10,781 nucleotides of DNA from Cyanobium sp. M55B138 (GTDB taxonomy: Bacteria; Cyanobacteriota; Cyanobacteriia; PCC-6307; Cyanobiaceae), in contig JAGYNF010000037.1 in assembly GCA_018400215.1 (NCBI GenBank), forward strand, positions 1 to 10,781. Direction: 5' to 3'. The notes below the pieces were generated by a model. That model searched no databases. It worked only from the letters and a program-made list of their open reading frames with translations, and was not told the origin of the DNA. The translations under genes and the position numbers were made by a program. Below are positions 1 through 6,812 of this stretch, piece by piece; positions within the stretch are counted from its first letter, which is position 1; each line of letters begins with the position of its first letter.

Positions 1-186
1 CGGAACCGGGCTGTTCAGAACGGCGGTGGGGGCGCCGCCGGGCCACTCATCGGGCAGGGGCGTTGCGGGGGCCGCCAGGGGGGCGAGCCCCAGCCCCAGA
101 AGCGCGATCCAGCGATTGCCCAGCCAGCCCAGGGTCACGGTGGGTGCCTCGATCCAGAACGCCCCGGTTGTACCGGATCGGCGCAT
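1..186 (-). CDS. N-terminus of a probable exported protein, function unknown (cut by left edge)
   Basis: An open minus-strand frame of 62 codons runs from an ATG at 186 off the left edge. The visible part looks like a signal peptide: a short region with Arg (GNRW), a hydrophobic core (IALLGLGLAPLAA) and a possible signal-peptidase site after APA, followed by a Pro-rich stretch (TPLPDEWPGG). A GTG at 138 is an equally good start. It would give a more compact signal peptide and has a GAGG 8 bases upstream, whereas the ATG adds 16 residues that do not look like signal sequence. The gene begins 27 bases after the glgP stop on the same strand, so the two may be co-transcribed. I do not recognise the family, and too little is visible to assign a role. 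That it codes is fairly likely; export is an inference from the hydrophobic segment. Confidence 0.5.
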   Translation of the reverse strand, partial: MRRSGTTGAFWIEAPTVTLGWLGNRWIALLGLGLAPLAAPATPLPDEWPGGAPTAVLNSPVP

Positions 187-213
187 TTCCACCAGGGGGC
201 AGGCCCCAGCGGC

Positions 214-2601
214 TCATTCCACCAGCAGCGGCTGGCTGGGCACCGGCACCGGCTCCACCTTCCAGATCCGCTCGGCATAGTCGCGGATCGAGCGATCGCT
301 GGAGAAGAAGCCACAGGCCATCGTGTTGGCCAGCGACATCGCGGCCCAGCCAGAGCGATCGAGCCAGGCCCGATCCACCGCCTCCTGGGCCCGGCGGTAG
401 TCCGCCAGATCGGCCATCACCTTGAAGGGATCGTGGCTGGTGAGGCTGGCCAGCAGCGGATGGAACAGATCGTGGTTGCCATCGCTGAAATGGCCGGAAC
501 CAATCAGGGACAACACCTCCCGCACCATCGGATCCTGTTCGATCCAGGCCGTCGGGTGATAACCAAGGCGATCGAGCTCAGCCACCTGTTCGGCGGTGTG
601 GCCAAAGAGGAAGAAGTTCTCCTCCCCCACCCGCTCGCGGATCTCCACATTGGCGCCATCGAGGGTGCCGATGGTCACCGCCCCATTGAGGGCCATCTTC
701 ATATTGCCCGTGCCGGAAGCCTCCTTGCCGGCGGTGGAAATCTGCTCGGAGAGATCCACCGCCGGATACACCAGCTGGCCCAGGCTCACACTGAAGTTGG
801 GCAGGAACACCACCCGCAGCCGCCCCTGCATGGCCGGATCCAGGTTCACGATCTCGGCAATGCCCACCAACAGCCGGATGATCAACTTGGCCATGGCGTA
901 GCCGGGTGCCGCCTTGCCACCAAACAGGAAGGTGCGCGGTGGGAGATCTTCGCCGTTGCGCAGCCGCAGGTAGCGCTCCACGATGAACAGGGCAGCCAGG
1001 TGCTGGCGCTTGTATTCGTGGATTCGCTTCACCTGCACATCAAACAGGGAGGTGTGGTCGAGCAGCAGGCCCATCTGCTGCTGCACATGGTCGATCAGCC
1101 GCCGCTTGCCCTGGTTCTTCACCTGCTGCCAGCGCTCCAGGAAGGCGGGATCGCTGGCAAAGGGGGCCAGCTCCTGCAGGGCCTCCAGGTTGCGGCGCCA
1201 GCGCTCCCCCAACAGCCCATCGAGCAGGCTGGCCAGGGCCGGGTTGGCCACCGCCATCCAGCGGCGCGGGGTGACCCCATTGGTGACATTGGTGAAGCGC
1301 TCGGGCCACAGCTCGGCAAAATCGGCCAGCAGGTGCTCCCGCAGCAGGCGGCTGTGCAGCTCGGCCACCCCGTTGGTGCAGTGGCTGCCCACCACGGCCA
1401 GGTGGGCCATGCGCACCCGCCGGGCGCCCCCCTCCTCAATCAGCGACAGCCGCGCCAGCTTCTGGGGCTGGCCCGGGAAGCGAATCCGGGCCATGCGCAG
1501 GAAGCGGGCATTGATCTCGTAGATGATCTCCAGCTGCCGCGGCAGCAGCTGCGCAAACAGCTCCACCCCCCAGCTCTCCAGGGCTTCCGGCAGCAGGGTG
1601 TGGTTGGTGTAGCTGAGGCTGGCGGTGGTGATCCCCCAGGCCGTATCCCAATCGAGCCGATGCACATCCATCAGCAACCGCATCAGCTCCGCCACCGCAA
1701 TGGCGGGATGGGTGTCATTCATCTGCACCGCGAACTTGCGGTGAAACTGCTCCACGGGGACCCCCTGGCCCCGCAGGATGCGGAACATGTCCTGCAGGGA
1801 GCAGCTCACAAAGAAGATCTGCTGGCTGAGCCGCAGGCGCTTGCCCTGCTCAAATTCATCGTTGGGGTAGAGCACCTTCGAGAGGGTCTCTGAGTTCACC
1901 TTGCGCAACACCGCCCGGGTGTAGTCGCCGGCATTAAAGGAGGCGAAATCGAAGGCATCCGGCGCCACCGCCGACCACAGCCGCAGGGTGTTGGCCGTGT
2001 TCACCCCGTAGCCCAGAATCGGCGTGTCGTAGGCAACCCCAATCACGGTTTGGCCGCCGATCTCCACCGGGTAACTCCACTCGGGCCTGATCACCTCCCA
2101 GGGATTGCCCCGGGCCAGCCAGGGATCGGTGCTCTCCGCCTGGCCGTCAGGCGTGATCTGCTGGCGGAAGATCCCAAACTCATAGCGGATGCCATAGCCG
2201 ATGGCCGGCAGTTCCAGGCTGGCCATCGACTCCTGAAAGCAGGCCGCCAGGCGGCCCAGGCCGCCGTTGCCCAGCCCCGGCTCCGGTTCTTCCAGCAGCA
2301 GCAGCTCGAGGTCGAGGCCAAGCTCGCGGCAGGCCTGTTCAGCCTCCCGGCGGATGCCCAGGTTCACGAGATTGTTGTCGAGGTGGGGGCCCAGCAGATA
2401 TTCCGCTGAGAGATACACCGCCGTGCGCACCTGGGCGCGGGTGTAGGCCTCCGCCGTCTCCACCCAGCTCTGCAACAGGCGATCCCGCACCGCCAGGGCA
2501 AGGGCCCGGTAGTGGTCGTGGCGGGTGGCCAGACCGAGGGATTTCGCCTGGCTGTAATACAGGTGGCGGCGGATGGCCTGGGCCAGTTCACTGAGGGCCA
2601 T
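214..2601 (-). CDS. glgP: Glycogen/starch/alpha-glucan phosphorylase
   Basis: This GT35-family enzyme uses pyridoxal phosphate (PLP) to split alpha-1,4-glucan with phosphate, giving glucose-1-phosphate in the cytoplasm; it is the main step of glycogen breakdown. The 795-residue product is close to the family length. Visible motifs in order are VYLSAEYLLGPHLDNN, GLGNGGLGRLAACF (from about residue 109), MNDTHPAIAVAEL, NVTNGVTPRRW, DVQVKRIHEYKRQH and the PLP site EASGTGNMK, with the cofactor lysine at residue 635, then GTLDGANVEI. The wording STAGKEASGTGNMK resembles the E. coli type more than the animal type. The frame stays open up to 2760, but the ATG at 2601 was chosen because GGGGAG lies 6 bases upstream, an extended -10 sits just before it, and the 53 extra residues do not match the family. 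It is transcribed away from glnN. No frame damage was seen. Confidence 0.97.
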   Translation of the reverse strand: MALSELAQAIRRHLYYSQAKSLGLATRHDHYRALALAVRDRLLQSWVETAEAYTRAQVRTAVYLSAEYLLGPHLDNNLVNLGIRREAEQACRELGLDLELLLLEEPEPGLGNGGLGRLAACFQESMASLELPAIGYGIRYEFGIFRQQITPDGQAESTDPWLARGNPWEVIRPEWSYPVEIGGQTVIGVAYDTPILGYGVNTANTLRLWSAVAPDAFDFASFNAGDYTRAVLRKVNSETLSKVLYPNDEFEQGKRLRLSQQIFFVSCSLQDMFRILRGQGVPVEQFHRKFAVQMNDTHPAIAVAELMRLLMDVHRLDWDTAWGITTASLSYTNHTLLPEALESWGVELFAQLLPRQLEIIYEINARFLRMARIRFPGQPQKLARLSLIEEGGARRVRMAHLAVVGSHCTNGVAELHSRLLREHLLADFAELWPERFTNVTNGVTPRRWMAVANPALASLLDGLLGERWRRNLEALQELAPFASDPAFLERWQQVKNQGKRRLIDHVQQQMGLLLDHTSLFDVQVKRIHEYKRQHLAALFIVERYLRLRNGEDLPPRTFLFGGKAAPGYAMAKLIIRLLVGIAEIVNLDPAMQGRLRVVFLPNFSVSLGQLVYPAVDLSEQISTAGKEASGTGNMKMALNGAVTIGTLDGANVEIRERVGEENFFLFGHTAEQVAELDRLGYHPTAWIEQDPMVREVLSLIGSGHFSDGNHDLFHPLLASLTSHDPFKVMADLADYRRAQEAVDRAWLDRSGWAAMSLANTMACGFFSSDRSIRDYAERIWKVEPVPVPSQPLLVE
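292..299. repeat. HIP1 octamer
   Basis: GCGATCGC, the highly iterated palindrome of cyanobacteria, lies inside glgP. One of only two copies noticed in the window. Confidence 0.8.
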
Positions 2602-2607
2602 CGTGTT

Positions 2608-2613
2608 CTCCCC
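2608..2613 (-). promoter_or_regulatory. Shine-Dalgarno sequence of glgP
   Basis: On the minus strand GGGGAG is followed by a 6-base spacer and ATG (2601-2599). It is the strongest ribosome binding site in the window and decides the glgP start against the longer open frame reaching 2760. Confidence 0.75.
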
Positions 2614-2623
2614 ACGCAAGGTG

Positions 2624-2632
2624 ATTATCCCA
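2624..2632 (-). promoter_or_regulatory. Predicted extended -10 promoter element of glgP
   Basis: Read on the minus strand this is TGG-GATAAT: the TGN extension followed by five of six matches to TATAAT. No recognisable -35 hexamer lies about 17 bases upstream, as is common for extended -10 promoters. Transcription would begin near 2617, giving a leader of about 16 bases that still contains the GGGGAG ribosome binding site. This is a prediction from sequence only. Confidence 0.45.
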
Positions 2633-2813
2633 TCTGGATCAGCCCAGACGCGATGCGCTGCCTGATCAGCTACCGAATGGGAGAGATACAGCATCTCTTC
2701 CCCGATGCCCGGCGCACCGCTGGCAAGCTCCGACTGCCATTCCGGTAACAACGGCAGCAACGACAGGGCAGGGTGCCGACGTTGGCTTGGTGAATTGGCA
2801 CCAGAAACGTCCC

Positions 2814-4982
2814 ATGCCCTCCCAGCCTCGCCTTGACGCCATCGAGAAGATTCTCAACCGCCAACCCGTTGCCACGGCGCCGACCCAGACGCTCGATGAG
2901 CTCTGGGCCAGTGACGTCTTCACCCTCGACAAGATGAAGGCGGCCCTGCCGAAGGACATCTTCAAGTCGGTGCAGCGCACGATCAAGGAGGGCAGCAAGC
3001 TCGACGTGTCGGTGGCCAACGTGGTCGCCCAGGCGATGAAGGAGTGGGCCACCAGCCGCGGCGCCCTCTATTACTCCCACGTCTTCTACCCGCTCACCAA
3101 CTCCACTGCCGAGAAGCACGACGGCTTCATCTCCCCCCAGGGCGACGGCACGGTCTTCACCGAGTTCACGGGCAAGGTGCTGGTGCAGGGTGAGCCGGAC
3201 GGCTCCTCCTTCCCCAACGGCGGCATCCGCTCCACCTTCGAAGCCCGCGGTTACACCGCCTGGGACATCACCAGCCCCGCCTACCTGATGCAGACCCCTA
3301 ACGGGGTCACCCTCTGCATTCCCACGGTGTTCGTCTCCTGGACAGGCGAAGCCCTCGATAAGAAGACACCGCTGCTGCGCTCCAACTCCGCCGTCAACAA
3401 GGCGGCCCACAAGCTGCTCAGCCTGCTGGGGGAAACCACCATCGCCCCGGTCAACTCCAGCTGCGGCGCTGAGCAGGAGTACTTCCTGATCGACAGCGCC
3501 TATATCCCCCTGCGGCCCGATCTGCTGTTGGCCGGGCGCACCCTCTACGGCCGCCCCTCGGCCAAGGGCCAGCAATTCGACGACCACTACTTCGGCGCCA
3601 TCCCGGAGCGGGTGCAGGTGTTCATGCAGGAGGTGGAGCGGCAGATGTACCGGTTGGGAATCCCGGCCAAAACCCGCCACAACGAAGTGGCTCCCTCGCA
3701 ATTTGAGCTGGCGCCCTTCTTCGAGGCGGCCAACGTGGCCACCGACCACCAGCAGCTCACCATGACGATTCTGCGCAGCACGGCGAAGAAGCATGGGCTG
3801 GCCTGCCTGCTGCACGAAAAGCCTTTCGCCGGCATCAATGGCTCCGGCAAACACGTCAACTGGTCGATCGGCAATGCCACCCAGGGGAACCTGCTCGATC
3901 CGGGCAAGACCCCCCATGAAAACCTCCAGTTCCTGCTCTTCTGTGGAGCGGTGATCCGGGGCGTGCACCTCTATGGCCCCCTGCTGCGGGCCGTGATCGC
4001 CACCGCGAGCAACGACCACCGCCTCGGCGCCAACGAAGCTCCGCCAGCGATCATCTCGGTTTACCTGGGCAGCCAGCTGGAAGATGTGTTCAACCAGATC
4101 CGCGAGGGCCGGCTCTCCGGCTCTGCCCTGGGCGGCGTGATGGACTTCGGCGTCGACACCCTGCCGGAATTCGACAAGGACGCCGGCGATCGCAACCGCA
4201 CCTCGCCCTTCGCCTTCACCGGCAACCGCTTTGAGTTCCGCGCCGTCGGCTCCAACCAATCCGTGGCTGGGCCGCTGGTGACCCTGAACACGGTTTTGGC
4301 GGACTCCCTCGAGTGGATCGCCGGCGAGTTGGAAGGCAAGCTCAACAGTGGCTTCGGCCTCGAGGAAGCGGCCCTGGCCGTGCTCAAGACCACGATCACC
4401 AACCACGGTGCCGTGGTGTTCGGCGGCAACGGCTACTCGGACGAATGGCACCACATGGCCGTGGCGGAGCGGGGCCTGGAAAACCTGCGCACCACCGCCG
4501 ACGCCCTGCCGGTGCTGGAGCGGCCGGCCATCCGCGAGTTGTTCGAGCGCACCGGGGTGCTCTCGGCCGTGGAGCTGCAGAGCCGCTTTGAGGTCTACGC
4601 CGAGCAGTACATCCTGGCGATCGATGTGGAGGCCAAGCTGGCCGTTCAGATCGCCCGCACCCAGGTGTATCCGGCGGCCATCCGCTATCTGGGCGAGCTG
4701 GCCGAATCCCTGCAACTGCAGAGTTCCCTGGGCATCCAGGTGTCTCCGGAAAGTTCCAAGCAGGTCGCCGAGCTCTGCCAGTCGCTGATGGACATCAGCG
4801 GCCAGTTGCAAGGCGCCATCGACAATCCGCCCCATGGCACCGAAGCCCACATGCGCTACAGCGCCGACACCCTGGTGCCCTTGATGGCGGACCTGCGTGA
4901 GGTGGTGGATGGTCTGGAGGCTCTGGTCGACGACAACCTCTGGCCCCTGCCCACCTACCAGGAGATGCTGTTCGTGCGATAG
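2814..4982 (+). CDS. glnN: Type III glutamine synthetase (GSIII)
   Basis: GSIII joins ammonium to glutamate using ATP. In cyanobacteria it is typically induced by nitrogen starvation, alongside or instead of GlnA. The 722-residue product matches the family (about 720-730), far longer than GSI. Visible family motifs are FTGKVLVQGEPDGSSFPNGG and ARGYTAWDITSPAYL in the N-terminal part, the metal-binding region GAEQEYF (residues 218-224), NEVAPSQFELAPFFE (from 290), the ATP/glutamate loop FAGINGSGKHVNW (from 338), NRTSPFAF (from 461) and GNRFEFRAVGSNQS (from 470). Start: ATG 2814 matches known GSIII N-termini (MPSQPRLDAIEKILNRQP). A TTG at 2787 and a GTG at 2790 are in frame but add atypical residues. 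No clear Shine-Dalgarno is present. No GTA-N8-TAC NtcA site, even with one mismatch, was found between glgP and this gene. No good intrinsic terminator follows; 174 bases separate it from the desaturase. Confidence 0.96.
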   Translation: MPSQPRLDAIEKILNRQPVATAPTQTLDELWASDVFTLDKMKAALPKDIFKSVQRTIKEGSKLDVSVANVVAQAMKEWATSRGALYYSHVFYPLTNSTAEKHDGFISPQGDGTVFTEFTGKVLVQGEPDGSSFPNGGIRSTFEARGYTAWDITSPAYLMQTPNGVTLCIPTVFVSWTGEALDKKTPLLRSNSAVNKAAHKLLSLLGETTIAPVNSSCGAEQEYFLIDSAYIPLRPDLLLAGRTLYGRPSAKGQQFDDHYFGAIPERVQVFMQEVERQMYRLGIPAKTRHNEVAPSQFELAPFFEAANVATDHQQLTMTILRSTAKKHGLACLLHEKPFAGINGSGKHVNWSIGNATQGNLLDPGKTPHENLQFLLFCGAVIRGVHLYGPLLRAVIATASNDHRLGANEAPPAIISVYLGSQLEDVFNQIREGRLSGSALGGVMDFGVDTLPEFDKDAGDRNRTSPFAFTGNRFEFRAVGSNQSVAGPLVTLNTVLADSLEWIAGELEGKLNSGFGLEEAALAVLKTTITNHGAVVFGGNGYSDEWHHMAVAERGLENLRTTADALPVLERPAIRELFERTGVLSAVELQSRFEVYAEQYILAIDVEAKLAVQIARTQVYPAAIRYLGELAESLQLQSSLGIQVSPESSKQVAELCQSLMDISGQLQGAIDNPPHGTEAHMRYSADTLVPLMADLREVVDGLEALVDDNLWPLPTYQEMLFVR
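4186..4193. repeat. HIP1 octamer
   Basis: A second GCGATCGC, inside glnN. The low density fits a picocyanobacterium rather than a HIP1-rich beta-cyanobacterium (inference). Confidence 0.8.
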
Positions 4983-5156
4983 GCCGAAGCGGGGCGGCGG
5001 CCCTGGTGTGGGGCCAGCTCCTGCCTAGGGTGACCACTCAAATTTCAGCGTATTCCCATCCCATTCGCTCCCGCCCCTCCCGCTCCAGTTCGATCGCAAT
5101 CGGTTCCCGCACCGCCCAATCCAAGCCCCAGCCCCCTGCGCCGCGTTCTGCACGGC

Positions 5157-5981
5157 ATGGGGCCCGTGTTCATCGTGCTGGTGCATCTGGGTTGCCTGCT
5201 GGTGGTGCTGGAGGGGCTGGGCTGGGCCGCCGCCCTCTGGGCCGTGGCGCTCTATCTGGTGCGGATGCTGGGCACCACCGCCATCTACCACCGCCTGATC
5301 ACCCACGGCAGCTATGAGGCCCCCAAACTGGTGTGGTGGCTGGGATCGGTGGTAACGGCTTCGGCAGGCCAGATGGGTCCAAGCTGGTGGAAGGCCCACC
5401 ACCAGGCGCACCATCGCCATGTGGATACGGCGGCCGATCCCCACAGCCCCCTGATCGCCCGCAACCGTTGGCGCGGTTTCTGGCATTCCCAGATCGGCTG
5501 GCTGCTCAGCCCTGGCTTTCACCCCAGCGAGCTGCCAGCCGACGTGGAGGCCGATCCGGTGCTGCGGCTGATCGACCGGCTGCACATCGTGCCGCCGCTG
5601 GCCCTGGCCTGGCTCTCCTGGCAGCTCGGCGGCTGGGAATGGCTGGGGGCGTTCTGCCTGAGCACCACCCTGCTGTTTCATGGTGTGGCCACGGTGAACT
5701 CGGCCTGCCACCTGGCTGGCAGCCAACCCTTCGCCACCGGCGATGGCAGTCGCAACAACCGCTGGGTGGCCTTGATCACCCTGGGTGAGGGTTGGCACAA
5801 CCTGCACCATGGCTTCCAGGGCTCCGCGCGCCAGGGCTTCACCCTGCGGCACGGCAAGGTGGTGACCCTGCCGGATCCCACCTACCGCTTCATCCGGCTG
5901 CTGGAACAGCTGGGCTGGGCCCGCCGGCTGCGGATCCCCAGCGAGCGGGCCCTGCTGGCGCGGGCTGGGAGCGGCCATTAA
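5157..5981 (+). CDS. desC: Delta-9 type fatty acid desaturase (DesC-like, membrane di-iron)
   Basis: The product is an integral-membrane di-iron desaturase that should introduce a double bond into membrane acyl chains, affecting fluidity and cold acclimation. All three histidine boxes are present: HRLITH (residues 45-50), HHQAHH (81-86) and HNLHH (214-218, within GEGWHNLHHGF). There is also the additional ligand region NSACH (181-185). Hydrophobic pairs precede box 1 and follow box 2, as expected for four membrane helices. The 274 residues are about the family length, but the protein starts almost directly in its first helix (MGPVFIVLVHLG). The frame is open upstream to 5034 and reads as a Pro/Ala-rich segment typical of desaturase N-termini. 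It contains no ATG, GTG or TTG, so the true start is uncertain. No Shine-Dalgarno precedes ATG 5157. The C-terminal part after box 3 (LRHGKVVTLPDPTYRF) differs from the commoner WWE-type ending. The stop overlaps the A-tract of the shared terminator. Substrate and regiospecificity cannot be read from sequence. Confidence 0.9.
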   Translation: MGPVFIVLVHLGCLLVVLEGLGWAAALWAVALYLVRMLGTTAIYHRLITHGSYEAPKLVWWLGSVVTASAGQMGPSWWKAHHQAHHRHVDTAADPHSPLIARNRWRGFWHSQIGWLLSPGFHPSELPADVEADPVLRLIDRLHIVPPLALAWLSWQLGGWEWLGAFCLSTTLLFHGVATVNSACHLAGSQPFATGDGSRNNRWVALITLGEGWHNLHHGFQGSARQGFTLRHGKVVTLPDPTYRFIRLLEQLGWARRLRIPSERALLARAGSGH

Positions 5982-5983
5982 AA

Positions 5984-6003
5984 AGCCGCCCCCAGGGGCG
6001 GCT
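5984..6003. terminator. Bidirectional intrinsic terminator between desaturase and RRM gene
   Basis: A perfect 9-base inverted repeat (AGCCGCCCC / GGGGCGGCT) surrounds a 2-base centre; in RNA about 8 pairs with a 4-base loop would form. On the minus strand the stem is followed by TTTTT (complement of 5980-5984), a classic intrinsic terminator for the RRM gene that ends at 6033. On the plus strand it lies 2 bases after the desaturase stop and is followed by GTCTTC, a weaker U-tract. It probably serves both convergent genes. Confidence 0.85.
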
Positions 6004-6032
6004 GTCTTCAAGGCAAAAGCCTCAAGCGGCGA

Positions 6033-6326
6033 TCACCAGCGGTTGCCGCCACCGCCGCCGGCGCCACCACCGCCGCCGCCACCGGTGCGGGGCTCGGCCT
6101 TGTTGACGCGGATGTTGCGCCCCATCCACTCGACATCCTGAAGGTCGTCGATCGCGGTGGTTTCCTCCGCATCGCTGTTCATCTCAACAAAGGCGAAGCC
6201 GCGCTTGCGACCCGTTTCCCGGTCGAGGGGCAGGGTGCACTTGCGGACAGCGCCATAACCAGCGAACAGTTGCTGGAGGTCCTCCACTTCGGCATCGAAG
6301 GAGAGGTTACCGACGTAAATAGTCAT
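6033..6326 (-). CDS. Glycine-tailed RRM RNA-binding protein (cyanobacterial Rbp family)
   Basis: A 97-residue protein made of a single RNA recognition motif plus a short Gly-rich tail. RNP2 is IYVGNL (residues 3-8) and RNP1 is RGFAFVEM (42-49), both with the aromatic residues that stack on RNA bases. The tail is seven Gly, one Ala and five Gly, ending in NRW. This is the architecture of cyanobacterial Rbp proteins, several of which rise at low temperature and bind mRNA; whether this copy is cold-induced is inference. The ATG at 6326 starts exactly at the RRM and no Shine-Dalgarno precedes it. Instead the leader has a T6 run 11-16 bases upstream. The gene converges on the desaturase and shares its terminator. 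The next upstream gene is divergent and nearly 500 bases away, so a long leader is possible. Confidence 0.95.
   Translation of the reverse strand: MTIYVGNLSFDAEVEDLQQLFAGYGAVRKCTLPLDRETGRKRGFAFVEMNSDAEETTAIDDLQDVEWMGRNIRVNKAEPRTGGGGGGGAGGGGGNRW
6045..6083 (-). repeat. GGN codon tract encoding the Gly tail
   Basis: Thirteen consecutive codons, all GGC or GGT except one GCC, encode the glycine tail of the RRM protein. The near-perfect trinucleotide run is a likely site of length variation between strains by slippage. It codes in frame and is not a separate element. Confidence 0.7.
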
Positions 6327-6812
6327 GAACCGATCAAAAAAGTATGAGCCTGATTCGTCGAAAGCCCTGAAGAGAGTCGTCGGCCTGGTGGAGAAATCCT
6401 GTGGAAAGCGCCGCGAGGAAAGAAAACCTGCTGAAGAGTGATCTTGGAATCCCCTTCACCGTACACCAGGGCGGTGGACGATCTCCGAATTGCCCCTCCA
6501 GGGCACGGCAACGCCCGGGGCGGCCGCTGGACCAGCCAGCAAAAAGCGCCGCCGCAGCGACGCTCGCTCCTCCCTGGATCGCGCGGCAGGAGCACCGCGC
6601 GATCGAACCCAGCGTGGAAACAGGGCGCAGGCAGGTGGCGGAATAGTCGGTATCACTACAGCTTTACGAGCTGTGTGAGGTTTTGACTCAGCAGATTGCG
6701 ATCAGATGTCAATCACTTGCGGAATGTGCCGGTTTGGGCGCAGGGCTGGCCTCTCCAGCCACAGCACCCCCAGCATGGAATTCACGCAGGTATCCATGCA
6801 GATCTGCCCCCC
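6327..6812. other. 486-base region without a convincing protein gene; several hairpins
   Basis: This stretch separates the divergent RRM and AraC-type genes. No open frame in it has family motifs, a good start or coding-like composition. It carries four perfect inverted repeats: TGCCC/GGGCA at 6491-6505; GATCGCGCGG/CCGCGCGATC at 6577-6604; ACAGCT/AGCTGT, extended by CAC/GTG, at 6654-6677; and GGCTGG/CCAGCC at 6744-6760. The RRM leader lies at its left end. Its right end, from 6696, is in frame with the AraC-type gene and could be an N-terminal extension if that gene starts at TTG 6696. Confidence 0.6.
6577..6684 (+). ncRNA. Candidate small RNA with two hairpins and a GGAAACA linker
   Basis: Read on the plus strand: a perfect 10-base stem with an 8-base loop (6577-6604), then a mostly unpaired stretch containing GGAAACA at 6616-6622. 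Next is a 9-pair stem (CAC plus ACAGCT, one bulged T, loop TTACG) at 6654-6677 followed within 3 bases by TTTT (6681-6684). The last part resembles a weak intrinsic terminator. GGAAACA in a single-stranded region is a hallmark of the cyanobacterial Yfr2 (Cyano-1) small RNAs, but those usually carry it more than once and only one copy is seen here. No promoter was recognised upstream, and the 5' end is set arbitrarily at the first stem. The first hairpin could instead belong to the leader of the minus-strand RRM gene. Confidence 0.22.

Noticed and set aside
433..1893. Long plus-strand frame opposite glgP (486 codons)
   Set aside because: It lies entirely antisense to a gene with clear family motifs, is rich in His, Gln and Gly as mirror frames of GC-rich genes are, and shows no domain.
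2602..2760. Longer glgP with a start at 2760
   Set aside because: The extra 53 residues do not resemble phosphorylase N-termini, and ATG 2601 has a strong Shine-Dalgarno and an extended -10 upstream.
2670..4850. Very long minus-strand frame opposite glnN (726 codons)
   Set aside because: Antisense shadow of GC-rich codon use in glnN; repetitive Gly/Val/His/Glu composition and no recognisable motif.
4999..5015. GGCCC/GGGCC hairpin after glnN
   Set aside because: Only 5 pairs and no T-tract follow; too weak to call a terminator.
5025..6011. Minus-strand frame opposite the desaturase (328 codons)
   Set aside because: Antisense shadow that also runs through the shared terminator; no motif.
6323..6646. 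Short frames in the RRM-AraC interval (6323-6595 minus, 6401-6646 plus)
   Set aside because: Arg/Pro/Ser-rich composition, no good starts, no motifs and mutual overlap on both strands; they look like random open frames.
6601..6690. tRNA-like fragments (GGTTCGATC on the minus strand; GGTGGCGGAATAG on the plus strand)
   Set aside because: No matching acceptor stem, anticodon arm or T-arm at the right spacing could be drawn for either strand.
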